From: Ceratopteris richardii
Taxonomy: Eukaryota > Streptophyta > Polypodiopsida > Polypodiales > Pteridaceae
Length of the DNA: 64,000 nucleotides
Direction of reading: 5' to 3'
Assembly (NCBI GenBank): GCA_020310875.1
Contig: CM035416.1
Coordinates: forward strand, 77,359,974 to 77,423,973
A program made the translations under genes and the position numbers. The notes below the pieces were generated by a model. It was not told the origin of the DNA. It made no database searches and saw only the letters and a list, made by a program, of their open reading frames with translations. Of the stretch, positions 33,158-42,820 are shown one piece after another (positions within the stretch are counted from its first letter, which is position 1; every line of letters begins with the position of its first letter).

Positions 33158-34790
33158 TTATTCGATTTGAGCTTCCAATTGTTCAATACGCTCAGTCTTT
33201 TTGGTAACTTCGTGAAGTGTTGTCTGGAGAGCATCTTTGGCTGCGAGGAGCTCATTGCCGATTTTCGCTATTTGATCGGCGTCTTCATTATAGATTACAA
33301 GGAGTTTTTCTTTAGCCGCTGTGAGTTGTTTCCTCAGTTGATTTGTGTCTTGTATGTACTTTTGTTCCCATTCTTCTTTTAAGATTTGCTCCTCTTTCAA
33401 CAGATTCTCATACTTTGCAATCTAATCTGTCCAATCTTTTTGGCCGATTACCTTCGTTTCTTGTGTCTCTATTGGTTGATCATATAACAAGGCCTTCATC
33501 AATTCTTTATTCCTGTTGAATAGATTATCGTTTTCCTCCATATATACTTTGCACTGTGTTTCTAACACATTGCTTCTGGTTTTCATTCTTTCTTTGTCCG
33601 CTTCACCTGCGTCATGTTGTCTTTGTAATTCTATCAGTTGTTCTTGGAGCTTGTGATTCTGCTCCATTAGTGTAGTGCATTGTCCTTCGACTTCTATTAT
33701 TTCTGTCTCTTTAGCTGAAGCCACTTGTTGAACTTGGATCAACTGTGCGGACAACTGTTTGCTCATCACTTGAAATTGATTCTTTTCTCGCATAGTTATG
33801 TCATAATATGCGTCTGTTTCCATCATTTGTTGCTGTGTATCCATGGCCTTTTGTATCATTTGCTTGACTATTGGTTTTAATTGAGTAACATCAACGTTTA
33901 ACCAAGTTTTTGGGATGCCAGGTTCTTCACCTGTGGTAACATCTTTTCCTTGTGCCACATGCAATGTTGTGTCGTGTGGCTGCCGAATATGAAGTTGTAT
34001 CTTTGGCTCAACCTCCTTACTTACTGTCTTACCTTGTGGCGTGTCATCAGGGATCTCAATAACAATTTGTTCCATATTTTGTTGTAAACACCTTTCTTTT
34101 CCTACACATGTTTGTATTTCTTCTTTTATGGGTGGCACTGCATCTTTATGTGTGATTGAAGCTTTCTTTATGTTGATTAGTGACTTTTCGTTCAATTGAA
34201 TGAGGTGTGTTTGTTCAGTGGATGCTTTGTGGTTCTGTGTGCATGAGTGTTGATTGTCGGGTGTGACCTCGACCTGGTTTATCTCTGTCCATTCTTCATT
34301 GTTTGTTTCTATTCTTATGTCAGTTTCCAAGGTATCCTTTTCAGGGCTAAATTCCTCATTAGAGCTTGAATCCTCCAATCCCAATTCTTTATACCTGGTG
34401 GCCAATTCTGGAGTATGTTCTTTTTCCTTTTGTTGTTGTCCTCGTCTTGCCTGTCTATATTGATGTCCTTGTACATTGAGGTTCAGCTGGCCCCGCATGT
34501 ACGTATGGGTTTCTTCTAGTGCCGCTAAGAGATCTCTTTTGGTGATGGGAGGTTGTGTCAAAGGGATCTTTGGTAACGTGTGTGTCCGGTTGGATTGTGG
34601 TGTTTCTTGTGCCACTTCTTCTCGAGCGCGCTTAGTCCCTCGCATGGGTTTCTTGGAACTTGTTCCCACTTCTTCTGTGGAAATGACTGTTTTCTTTTTC
34701 TTTGGAACTATAAACAACTTTACATATTTTTCCGTCTCGGTAGAGTTTGGCATCAAACGTAAACATTCTTTCATCTCAAGCGCCACCCAC
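33158..34790 (-). pseudogene. Y long ORF, central coiled-coil part
   Basis: One frame of about 545 codons with a single TAG (33422-33424). It starts after a one-base shift in an A6 run near 34790. The first part is polar and Gln/Glu/Thr-rich with basic patches (KKPMRGTKRAREEV). From about 33900 down it is helical with heptad-like Leu/Ile/Gln spacing (MSKQLSAQLIQVQQVASAKE, HKLQEQLIELQRQHDAGEA, QLRKQLTAAKEKLLVIYN, EQLEAQIE), a long predicted coiled coil. No catalytic motif is seen. Possibly a structural or captured protein. Confidence 0.55.
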
Positions 34791-35375
34791 AATTTTTTGA
34801 GGCGTTGTATACCTATTCATGCTGGGAAAGCAAAAATGTTGATGCACCAAGCTAACTGATTTTTCTATATCAATCCGGTTGATTTCCAAGAAGGTTTTCT
34901 TTTTAGCATCATGACCTTCATCCTTTACATTAGTGAGACCATCTTGACTCCATCCAAAAGCTTTGTTGATGACTTCATGAGTGAATCGGAGTGTTTTCCA
35001 TTCACCTGTTTTGTTAAGCACTTTAGCCTCCGGGATTGATGGCTTATCTGCTGCAGACTGGAGTGTGTTCATAACTTGTGTGCATCTCTGAAAATCTGGC
35101 AAATATATAGGAAGTCACAGAAATGCATCAATTCTAGCTCTTGTCCAAACATCTGTGATGCGCGGTAATCCCTGTATTATAGTTTGAAAATCTTGTGACA
35201 TGATTGGGAAGTAGTGATCCCTATCCATAATCTTAGTGGTGGCCATGAAAAGTAGATCCGACATAGGTTGATCTTCAAGGAACCAATGACCTCTTGCTCT
35301 TGAGATTGATTCCAAAGGAAGTAGGAGGACTTCTTCCTCTTGTGTAGCCCCAGAATTTGAAGATGCCATCTGCAC
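34776..35375 (-). pseudogene. Y long ORF, N-terminal part
   Basis: Likely starts at MASSNSGATQEEEVLLLPLES (the frame begins two codons earlier). A TGA at 35115-35117 splits it; the second piece reads LPDFQRCTQVMNTLQSAADK to TFLEINRIDIEKSVSL. The reading then moves by one base into the coiled-coil frame. The globular-looking N-terminus (RARGHWFLEDQPMSDLLFM, DVWTRARIDAFL) is not a family I can name. Confidence 0.5.
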
Positions 35376-36026
35376 TCAATATATACCAGTAATCAGTGTA
35401 AAGCTGGTATCGAGAGTTATCCTTCAGTTATCCTCCATAAATTTGGCAACTCTCTGAGTGATGTGAGTCGTCCCTTTCCCGTGGGTGTGAGAAAGGTAGT
35501 ACCTGGGATTTTCTTCATACATACATATATTTGTTTCTATATATATTTTTTCTGAAAGAAAACATAAAGCGTTAGTACCTAGCTGAAGCTTTTATTGTAC
35601 TATTAGTCATTTTCCTTGAGGTTATGGTACAAGTACTCTCCTATTCCCTAAGAGGGAAATGTGCTTCACTATCCAGTAGAAGAAGAATTAGGTGTCGCAT
35701 GCATGGCCTTTTAATGTGGCCCTATCATGCATGCTTGGGACTCTTGCAACTCAGGATGTGTGCAAATTGAATTATCTAGTCGATGTATACAGTTTGCTTT
35801 GCCTTTAGGCATCCAGATCTGCTTTATTCTTCTACGGCAGACTGTATCTCCCACATTCCTGGTGATTTTTGTGCTTCTCACGTTGTACCTCTACTTTGTC
35901 CGCCTTTGGAATCTTTGAATGGTTTTTGTTGCGTATTTCTGCTCCTACAATGTCCTGTAGTTGTTTGTTTCTTGTTGCTTAGCCTTCATGTTGTACGGAT
36001 CCTCCTTGAGCATTAATACTTCCCTA
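35376..36026. other. Y internal sequence without coding signal
   Basis: Only short frames on both strands. In an autonomous gypsy element RT would lie here; no RT block is visible. Confidence 0.5.
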
Positions 36027-37051
36027 TTAATGATTGTCGTTGGTGCACATGATTTGGGAATCCATATCTACGTTCGTGCCAGTTGGGCCGCCATCACCTT
36101 CTTCGGAATCCATCCTGTAGCAATCCTTTTTGGGCCTTTGAGTCGAGCTTGACTTGTGTTCTTGTACTGTTGTTGTGTCCGGTATAGAGTGTAGCTCCGT
36201 TGTTGATGATATGCTGTCACCTGATCTTTTTTGATCCAAGCCTATCTAGTGTGAGGAATGGGATGGATCCTAATGTGTGAAAGTTCGTGACAGTCTTGTT
36301 GACTAGTCCCTCTTGAGCTCGATACCTCACAGGGGCTTTTATTGGAAACGATGCTAGCAGTGAGGTTCACTGGTTTAGGAGAGTGTGCGAGATTGGGGTT
36401 CGATGCATTCTCATAGGAAGTACTTGATGGTGGGGTTTCCATGGTGGGGTGAATGTACATTCATCATCATACATGTGTGAGTGATCTCTCGGGCCTATAC
36501 ATTTGGCTTTGACAGGTCGTTCGTCTAACATGCTGCATACGGTGTCCTATCTTGGCCAATATGTAACCCAAGGCTAATTGGATAGTCACTTCATATTTAT
36601 ATATCCAATCTTGACCCAACACGAGTTCTTGTAATAAGTCCTGATCATGACACACTAAGAGTCTTTGTTGCATCGTGTTATTTCCGAGATGCAGAGACAT
36701 GGTAATCTTGCTTATGCATTTAGTAGCTTTTCCTCCTATTCCAATCAATTGTGCCTTAGAGGGGCATAATTCTTCCTTGAGTTTCTGAGTCAATGAAGAC
36801 TTGAAACAGCTAACTACTGCTCCTCTGTCAATGAGAGCATCCACCAAGTGGTACTCTTGTGTTCCAGCACCCAAATTCAAATATGGTTGCTTTGTTTTTT
36901 GCCCTAGGTTTTCAGAGGCTCTGAAGTTAGCCATTGGAATGAGTTCCTCTCCTTGTCGATATCTTTCATCCCTCTCTCTCATCCATTCCTTTCGTTTCCT
37001 GATTCGTTCTAGAGCTTCCTGTCTTGCTTCTTCTCGTATTCTTACGGACAA
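36027..37051 (-). pseudogene. pol: Y retropepsin-like protease
   Basis: An Arg/Glu-rich helix (REEARQEALERIRKRKEW) leads to a retropepsin: YHLVDALIDRGAVVSCF carries the active-site position as D-R-G-A (D-S/T-G-A normally), followed by IGIGGKATKCISKI and the C-terminal ELVLGQDWIYKYEV (the ILGxD-type block). Stops at 36467 and 36242 separate a Ser/Pro-rich tail. The Ser-to-Arg change should kill activity. The upstream side is cut at G1b. Confidence 0.65.
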
Positions 37052-37109
37052 TCTTACGAGCCATATGCTTATAGTTGAATACGGACAATCTTACGAGCCA
37101 TATGCTTAT
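37043..37109 (+). repeat. 30-bp direct repeat at the Y/G1b junction
   Basis: Two identical 30-base copies (37043-37072 and 37080-37109) beginning TACGGACAATC, with a 7-base spacer AGTTGAA. Only the second is in frame with G1b gag (EYGQSYEPYAYG). Confidence 0.9.
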
Positions 37110-37604
37110 GGTATGGAAGGACTAGATAGCTCTTACGGATATGAGCAGGATTATGTGTCATTAATGTACACATCTCCTAGAGTAACCTTACCCTCTCGAC
37201 CAATGAATAGACCACCTACACCTAGAGGACCATGTTATAGATGCGGAGGAGATCATTTTATCAGAGAATGTACGTTACCCAACCCACCACCACCCCAGCA
37301 AATTTGGGAAGGATATTGTGGTGATTGTGGTAAAGAACATCTTTTTAGAGATTGTCCCAAGAACCCCAACAAAGTTAACTCGAACGTGCACATCAATGTG
37401 ATAGAAGTGATAGAGTCATCGAGGAGTGATAAGGAGTACACAGTACCACTAAAAGCAATAACCAGAGCTAGAATGAGAGAAACCTCAGAAAGAATCAGAG
37501 AAAATGATCATGCCAAAAAAGACTTGAATATACCCACACCTCAAGTAGTTGCAGACTTTGAAGAGTCTAAGAAAAGTATTACAAGTAAACGGACCCAAAG
37601 ATGA
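37074..37604 (+). pseudogene. gag: G1b gag C-terminus with two zinc knuckles
   Basis: Tyr/Gly-rich YGQSYEPYAYGMEGL, then two cysteine modules: CYRCGGDHFIREC and CGDCGKEHLFRDC. Both have the spacing C-x2-C-x3-H-x4-C, one residue shorter than the usual retroviral knuckle. The same spacing occurs in the gag at 42802-44973 and in fragment L. The frame is open from before the junction to 37604. Confidence 0.8.
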
Positions 37605-38215
37605 AAGAATCATAGAGAAAGGATGAAAGAAAAGAAACTACAACAAAAGATGGAGGAAGAAAATAATAAACACGGCCAAGAAGAACAACAAAAACTTGAA
37701 GGAGAAAATAAGATAGAAAAATGTAAAAAACAAGAGGCAGGATCAGTTCTAGCTGACCCTATGCCAAAAGAGTTAGCCATGTGGATTCGGGCATACCACG
37801 CATGAATAAGAGCAGGACCAACCATTGAACAACATGAAAAGGAATACCCTAGAGGTGACCTAGAGAAATAAAGGTTTGAGATATGTAAGAAATTAATTGA
37901 AGTGGCTCAACAGACCCTAGAAAAACCTATTCAGCGACTACCCAACTCAAGAATTCCCGAAAAAGAATTCCAAGAGTGTGTCACCCCTAATGATCCCGAG
38001 AAAGGAAAAGAAGACGAGACCTGTGGTGAAAATTACTGCGATAATAAAAGAGAAGGATCCGTTATCCCCGAAGTCGAAGGGGAGTGGCCTAAAGACTTGT
38101 GGGCAAGAGTCTAAGAAGATAGATGGAAGAAAGTGGAAGGAATTGAACCACCCTTTGAGGAGTTAGAAGCAGAAGGTGAATTTGAAGACCAATACCTGAG
38201 TTAAACTCAAAAGGA
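37605..38215 (+). pseudogene. G1b gag-protease linker
   Basis: Lys/Glu-rich short frames (KKLQQKMEEENNKHGQEEQQ) with many stops and shifts. No domain recognised. Confidence 0.5.
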
Positions 38216-39057
38216 TTGTTACAACTTGACGGGAGCAAAAAAGATGAAGACACTGTGAAAGCTTTACCAAATTACAGGGGGGAATACGAACATAATTGTG
38301 AATTATATTGCATTCCCTCAGTGAGAAGAAAAGAGCAGAACCCATCGATTCAAACATCAGACATTATAAAACATCTTCAAAAAGTAAAAATCCCTTGTAC
38401 TGTGACATTGGAAGAACTCTTGAAGGTAAAACCACAATTGAAGGAGAAACTAACTAGTCAATTAGGGACAAGGTCAAATGAAAAGGAAACGCCTGATGGA
38501 GCAACCACAATCAAAATCACAGTCGATAAGGTTGGAGATTTTAGTGAGGGAGATGAAGGAAACACGTGCCTCCCTATCAGTTACAGAGGTTACACCACTA
38601 AAGCCATCTTAGATTCTGGAGCAGGAGTAGGGATTGTGACCAAGGAACTTTGGGAAAATGGGGAAAACCAACTTTAAGACCAACACGGATGAAGATTCAA
38701 ATGGCAGATGGACACACGGAACGACCCCTAGGATTATTGGAGAAAGTAAATTTTATTACCTGTGGAGTTGAATTCGAGCACACCTTAGCAATCTGTCAAT
38801 TTGAAAAGGCTAGCAATTATGAGATGATACTTGGAAGACCTTTCATGAGACAGCTTAAGGTAGTGCAAGATAGGGGAAAAGACGTGGTATACTTTCAACA
38901 CGAAGGAACCACGACAAGGATAAATATTCATACCTATACGTATCAAGATGTTCCTCCCTTGCAATGGGATTTGATTCATAAGGAGGAAGATGATCAATCA
39001 ATTCACAGTATAGGTTCAATTGACCAAACTTGGATGAACGAAGACACTCATCTATGA
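38216..39057 (+). pseudogene. pol: G1b aspartic protease
   Basis: The active site KAILDSGAGVGIVTKEL (D-S-G-A, about 38608-38655) is intact. A one-base frameshift at about 38660 leads into MQMADGHTERPLG-like residues and the closing block YEMILGRPFMRQLKVV (about 38818-38865). The length suits a gypsy protease plus flanks. Confidence 0.85.
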
Positions 39058-39664
39058 ATATGCCAGGCAGCTAAAAGGGAGGAAGAAAGGATGGCAGCAA
39101 AGGCAGGGAGTTGCTAGATCTGTACAGGATCAGGCTTACATGCCCCAAATATTCCTAGATGAAGGATTCAAACCTCATGCTTGGATGGAGATTTTAGCTA
39201 CTCTTGATGTATGTGTAAATGAAGAGGTAATAACCATGAATGAATGCATCAATGAGGAAGGATATGATGTAAGTTTATACGTGGTTGTTCTCCAAGAAGC
39301 CGAAGAAGGAGAGGTAATTGAAAAAGAATGGAAGGAGGATTATGAGAGCATTGAAATGGAGCATGAACGAATTGAGTCAGAAAGCAAAAATCAAAGAGTA
39401 AGTGTCATAACGAATGGGTTGAATCAAGGAGTGACACAAGAACTTGGACTAGATAAAGAAAACGAAGAAGGAGAAAACAAGCCTCAAGATCAATTCAAAG
39501 TACCTGCCAACTTCAAGAAATATGAGGTAGAAGAGAGGAAAATTGCTATCCAAATGCCAAAACGGGAAGCACAACCAAGAATAGCATATGACAACAAAGA
39601 ACAGACCAAGAAAATAGTAGTAGCTTTGGAGGAAGGAGAAGAGCGATGTAATTTTATAGGATAG
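39058..39664 (+). pseudogene. pol: G1b acidic linker before RT
   Basis: Glu/Lys-rich frame (39140-39664) with PQIFLDEGFKPHAWME at the start and FKVPANFKKYEVEERKIAI near the end. It is in frame with RT, separated only by a stop at 39662-39664. No catalytic motif. Confidence 0.6.
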
Positions 39665-41542
39665 GATGTCTCAATGGAGGAAAAACAAGAGTTAATACGA
39701 CTCATAAGAGAATATAGGGACGTCTTTGCTTGGACATATAAGGATATAAAAGGAGTAGATCCCTCTATTTGTGCCCATAGAATCCCTATGACATCAGAAG
39801 CCAAACCTTCCAAACAAAGACCATACACATATACTGATGTTTACTCAGCAAAAATTAAGGAGGAGATAGATAAGTTGTTGGACACAGGCTTCATTTATGA
39901 GATCGAACAGATGGAATGGGTATCACCTTTATTGGTTGTGCCGAAAAAGAATGGCAAGTTAAGGGTATGTATTAACTTGAAGAAAGTAAACGCTGCCACC
40001 ATATGAGATAGTTACCCATTACCTATCACCGATCATCTTTTGGAAAGGGTTGCAGGAAAGGAAGTCTATAGTTTTTTGGACAGCTTTTTAGGATATAATC
40101 AGGTAGCAATTGCTCCTGAGGACCAACATAAGATAGCCTTTGCAACTGAATGGGGGGTGTATGCATTTAGGGTTATGCCTTTTGGTCTAACTAATGCTCC
40201 AGCCACTTTTCAAAGGTTAATGTGTCACATGTTCAAGGAATTCTTAACAAAGAGCATGGAGGTATATGTGGACGATTTATGCACCTATTCAACTATACAA
40301 TCAGAACATATCCCAGAACTAAGAAAGATCCTTTCCAAATGTCGACAATATAGAGTTTGTCTTAATCCAGAAAAGTGTTTCTTCATGGTTCGACAAGGGA
40401 AGATATTAGGACACATTGTTTCTAAAAATGGGATTTCCACGGATGAAGACAGAATCAAAGTGATTCTGGGTTTGTCGAGACCAAAGATGGCTAAAGAAGT
40501 GCAAGCATTTATGAGACATTGTGGATACTATCGTAGGTTTATCCACATGTATGCCATAATTGCTAGGTCCCTTTACGCATTATTGTCTCAGTTTATTTGG
40601 ACAGAAAAATGTGAAAAGGCCTTCAAGGAATTGAAGATTCGCTTGATTTCAGCACCAATCCTTAGAGTTCCTAATTGGAAAAAACCATTTCATATTCATG
40701 TGGATGCTTCCAAGTTTGCCATTGGATGCATCTTAGCACAACTAGCAGATACAGGAAAGTTAGACCACCCCATAGCCTATGCTAGTAGACAATTAAATCA
40801 AGCAGAGCGCAATTATACCACGACGGAGCGAGAGGGCTTAGGAATGGTGTATGCAATAAAGAAGTTTCAAGACGACCTATTGGCAAACAAATTCAAATTC
40901 TTCATTGATCATCAAGCGCTATTGTACTTAGTCAACAAGCCTTGTAATACAGGACGACTAGTACGATGGTTTCTATTGTTAATGGAATTTGATTTTGAAG
41001 TACTAGTCAAGAAAGGAAATATGCACATCCGAGCAGATCACCTATCAAGAATGACACATGGAGAGCCCCCCACAGGAGTACCAGATGATCTACGAGATAC
41101 TTATCTTTTTAATCTCGAAGTATGTGCCCAATGGGCAGAGAAGTTGATCCCAATCCTCACATACGGACCTAAACATGGGATCACTACAAACAAAAGTCAG
41201 GAGTTATGGAAGACTAAAAATCTCCACATCATTGCTGAAAGCTTATACCACCAAGATCCAAGTGGGTTACTCATGAGATGCGCCGTGGAGGAAGAGGAAC
41301 AAGAGATGTGGCTTCAAAAAGCACATATAAATCAATGGAAAACTCATTTAAATGCGAATGGAACATGGAAAACACTGAAGAGATTAGGCATATACTGGCC
41401 AACCATGCAGATGGATACACATAACTATGTATCTACCTGCCCAAATTGTCAAGAACGAAGGCCAGAAGAGAACTCTACTCTATGTTACTCCACTGTAGCA
41501 CCTAGGTGGAGTGTGCCCCTGGAAAAATTCTTGAAGACCTAG
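39665..41542 (+). pseudogene. pol: G1b reverse transcriptase, RNase H and first H2C2 module
   Basis: One frame with a TGA (40004-40006) where CGA (Arg) is expected. RT: YRDVFAWTYKDIKGVDPSI, WVSPLLVVPKKNGKLRVC, SFLGYNQVAIAPED, MPFGLTNAPATFQRLM and EVYVDDLCTYS with the catalytic YVDD. RNase H: FHIHVDASKFAIGCILAQ, YTTTEREGLGMVYAIKKF and FIDHQALLYLVN with D, E, D in place. The frame then reads LMRCAVEEEEQEMWLQKAH, YWPTMQMDTHNYVSTCPNC, a first, degenerate H2C2 zinc module, ending at a stop. Confidence 0.92.
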
Positions 41543-42820
41543 AAGTACCCGGAAGGAGCTATCCTAGCAAGAAAATGTACCCTCACAGAGCAAAGCAAGG
41601 ACTATGTTCTTATAGGAAAATAACTCTTCAAGAGAGGAAGAGACAATCATCTACGCATGTGCATTCATGAAGACGAGTATCTTTTTGTCTTAGAGATGGC
41701 GCATACAGGGGATGTAGGAGGACATTTTTCTACATATAAAACTGCAAAAATGATTCTCTTCGCAGGAATGTGGTGGCCAACTCTACATCAAGATGCAGTC
41801 GCTTACGTCCAAAGATGCGATACCTGTCAACGAACAAAGTATCCTATGAGAAGAGATGAAATGCCACTAAAACCTCTAATCAGTGCCAGAGCATTTACCA
41901 AATGGGGAATAGATTTTTTAGGACCTATTAGTCCACCAGCTAAAGGTTCTCATGCCAAGTACATAATTGTAGCAACGGATTATTTGACCCAATGGGTAGA
42001 GGCCAAAGCAACCAAGAAAAACGATGCAAGGACTACAGCGAAGTTTCTCTTTGAGAATATATTCACTAGGTTTGGATTGCCTATTGAAATTGTGAGTGAT
42101 AGGGGTACACACATCATCAATGAAGTGATACAAGCTTTGCTGAATGAATTTTTAGTGATTCATAAGAAATCAGCCCCTTCCCATCCACAAACCAATGGAC
42201 AGGCTGAAAGTTCGAACAAAATCTTATGCACAATCCTCACTAAGATTGTTAACAATGGCTAATCCGATTGGGAGAAGTAATTACATCATGCTTTATGGGC
42301 ATTCCGGGTAACCTACAAAATAGCCATAGGAACTATCCCCTTTAACCTAGTGTACGGTCAGAATGCCATCTTGCCAATTGATTTCGTGGTACCTACTCTC
42401 AAAGTAGATGCAAATTACGAATGGACTAGGCATGAGTTATCAACTCAATTGGATCAAATAGAAAATTTACACGAAACAAGATTACAAGCTCTGGCAGGTA
42501 TTTACGCTGCAAAAAGGCGCCAGAAGGCATATTTTGATGCTCATAATAAAGATAAAGTCCTGAAGGAAGGAGATTTGGTCTTGGTCTATACTTTGAAGCA
42601 ACATGCAAAGAAACTACAAAAAAGAGGATATGGGCCCTTGATAATCAATCATATATCTACCAGCGGAGCCATCAGCCTAGGAACCCTAGATGGAGAAGTA
42701 TTGCCAAACTATATAAGTGGTTGCCGAGTAAAAAAATATTTAGAGCCATTGACAGAGGAAATAATGTCACAACTACTAATGGCTAAAAATAGACGAGAAG
42801 ATTACTCATATGCGGAATAA
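41543..42820 (+). pseudogene. pol: G1b integrase with second H2C2 module
   Basis: In frame with RT. After two stops comes a canonical H2C2 module (EMAHTGDVGGHFSTYKTA with CDTCQRTKYP). The DD35E core follows: WGIDFLGPISPP (first Asp), EIVSDRGTHI (second Asp) and TNGQAESSNK (Glu). The C-terminal region VYGQNAILPIDFVVP, RRQKAYFDAHNKDKVLKEGDLVLVY and GYGPLIINHI is a normal gypsy integrase end; no chromodomain is evident. A stop at 42260 interrupts. The final TAA (42818) overlaps the opposite-strand gag by 19 bases. Confidence 0.92.

Larger units (their letters stand above)
30960..37051 (-). mobile_element. Gypsy-like element Y, 3' part; no reverse transcriptase
   Basis: In minus-strand order: protease (37051 to about 36030), a gap without coding signal, a long ORF with coiled coil (35375-31991), polypurine tract (31552-31567) and LTR (31551 to about 30960). 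No RT, RNase H or integrase motif lies between. The gag at 44973-42802 on the same strand is probably its 5' part, separated by G1b. Confidence 0.6.
37043..42820 (+). mobile_element. Ty3/gypsy block G1b (gag end to integrase)
   Basis: + strand order: zinc knuckles, protease, linker, RT, RNase H, integrase, which is the gypsy order. Both LTRs are absent. It is bordered on both sides by minus-strand Y/gag sequence. Its gag family matches G1a (25322-26402), which could be the missing 5' part or another copy. Confidence 0.8.

Noticed and set aside
34254..34859. Plus-strand frames opposite the Y coiled-coil ORF
   Set aside because: Shadows of a Gln/Glu-rich minus-strand frame.
42802..42820. Functional ambisense gene overlap
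   Set aside because: The 19-base overlap arises where two elements of opposite orientation were joined; neither has its proper 3' sequence.
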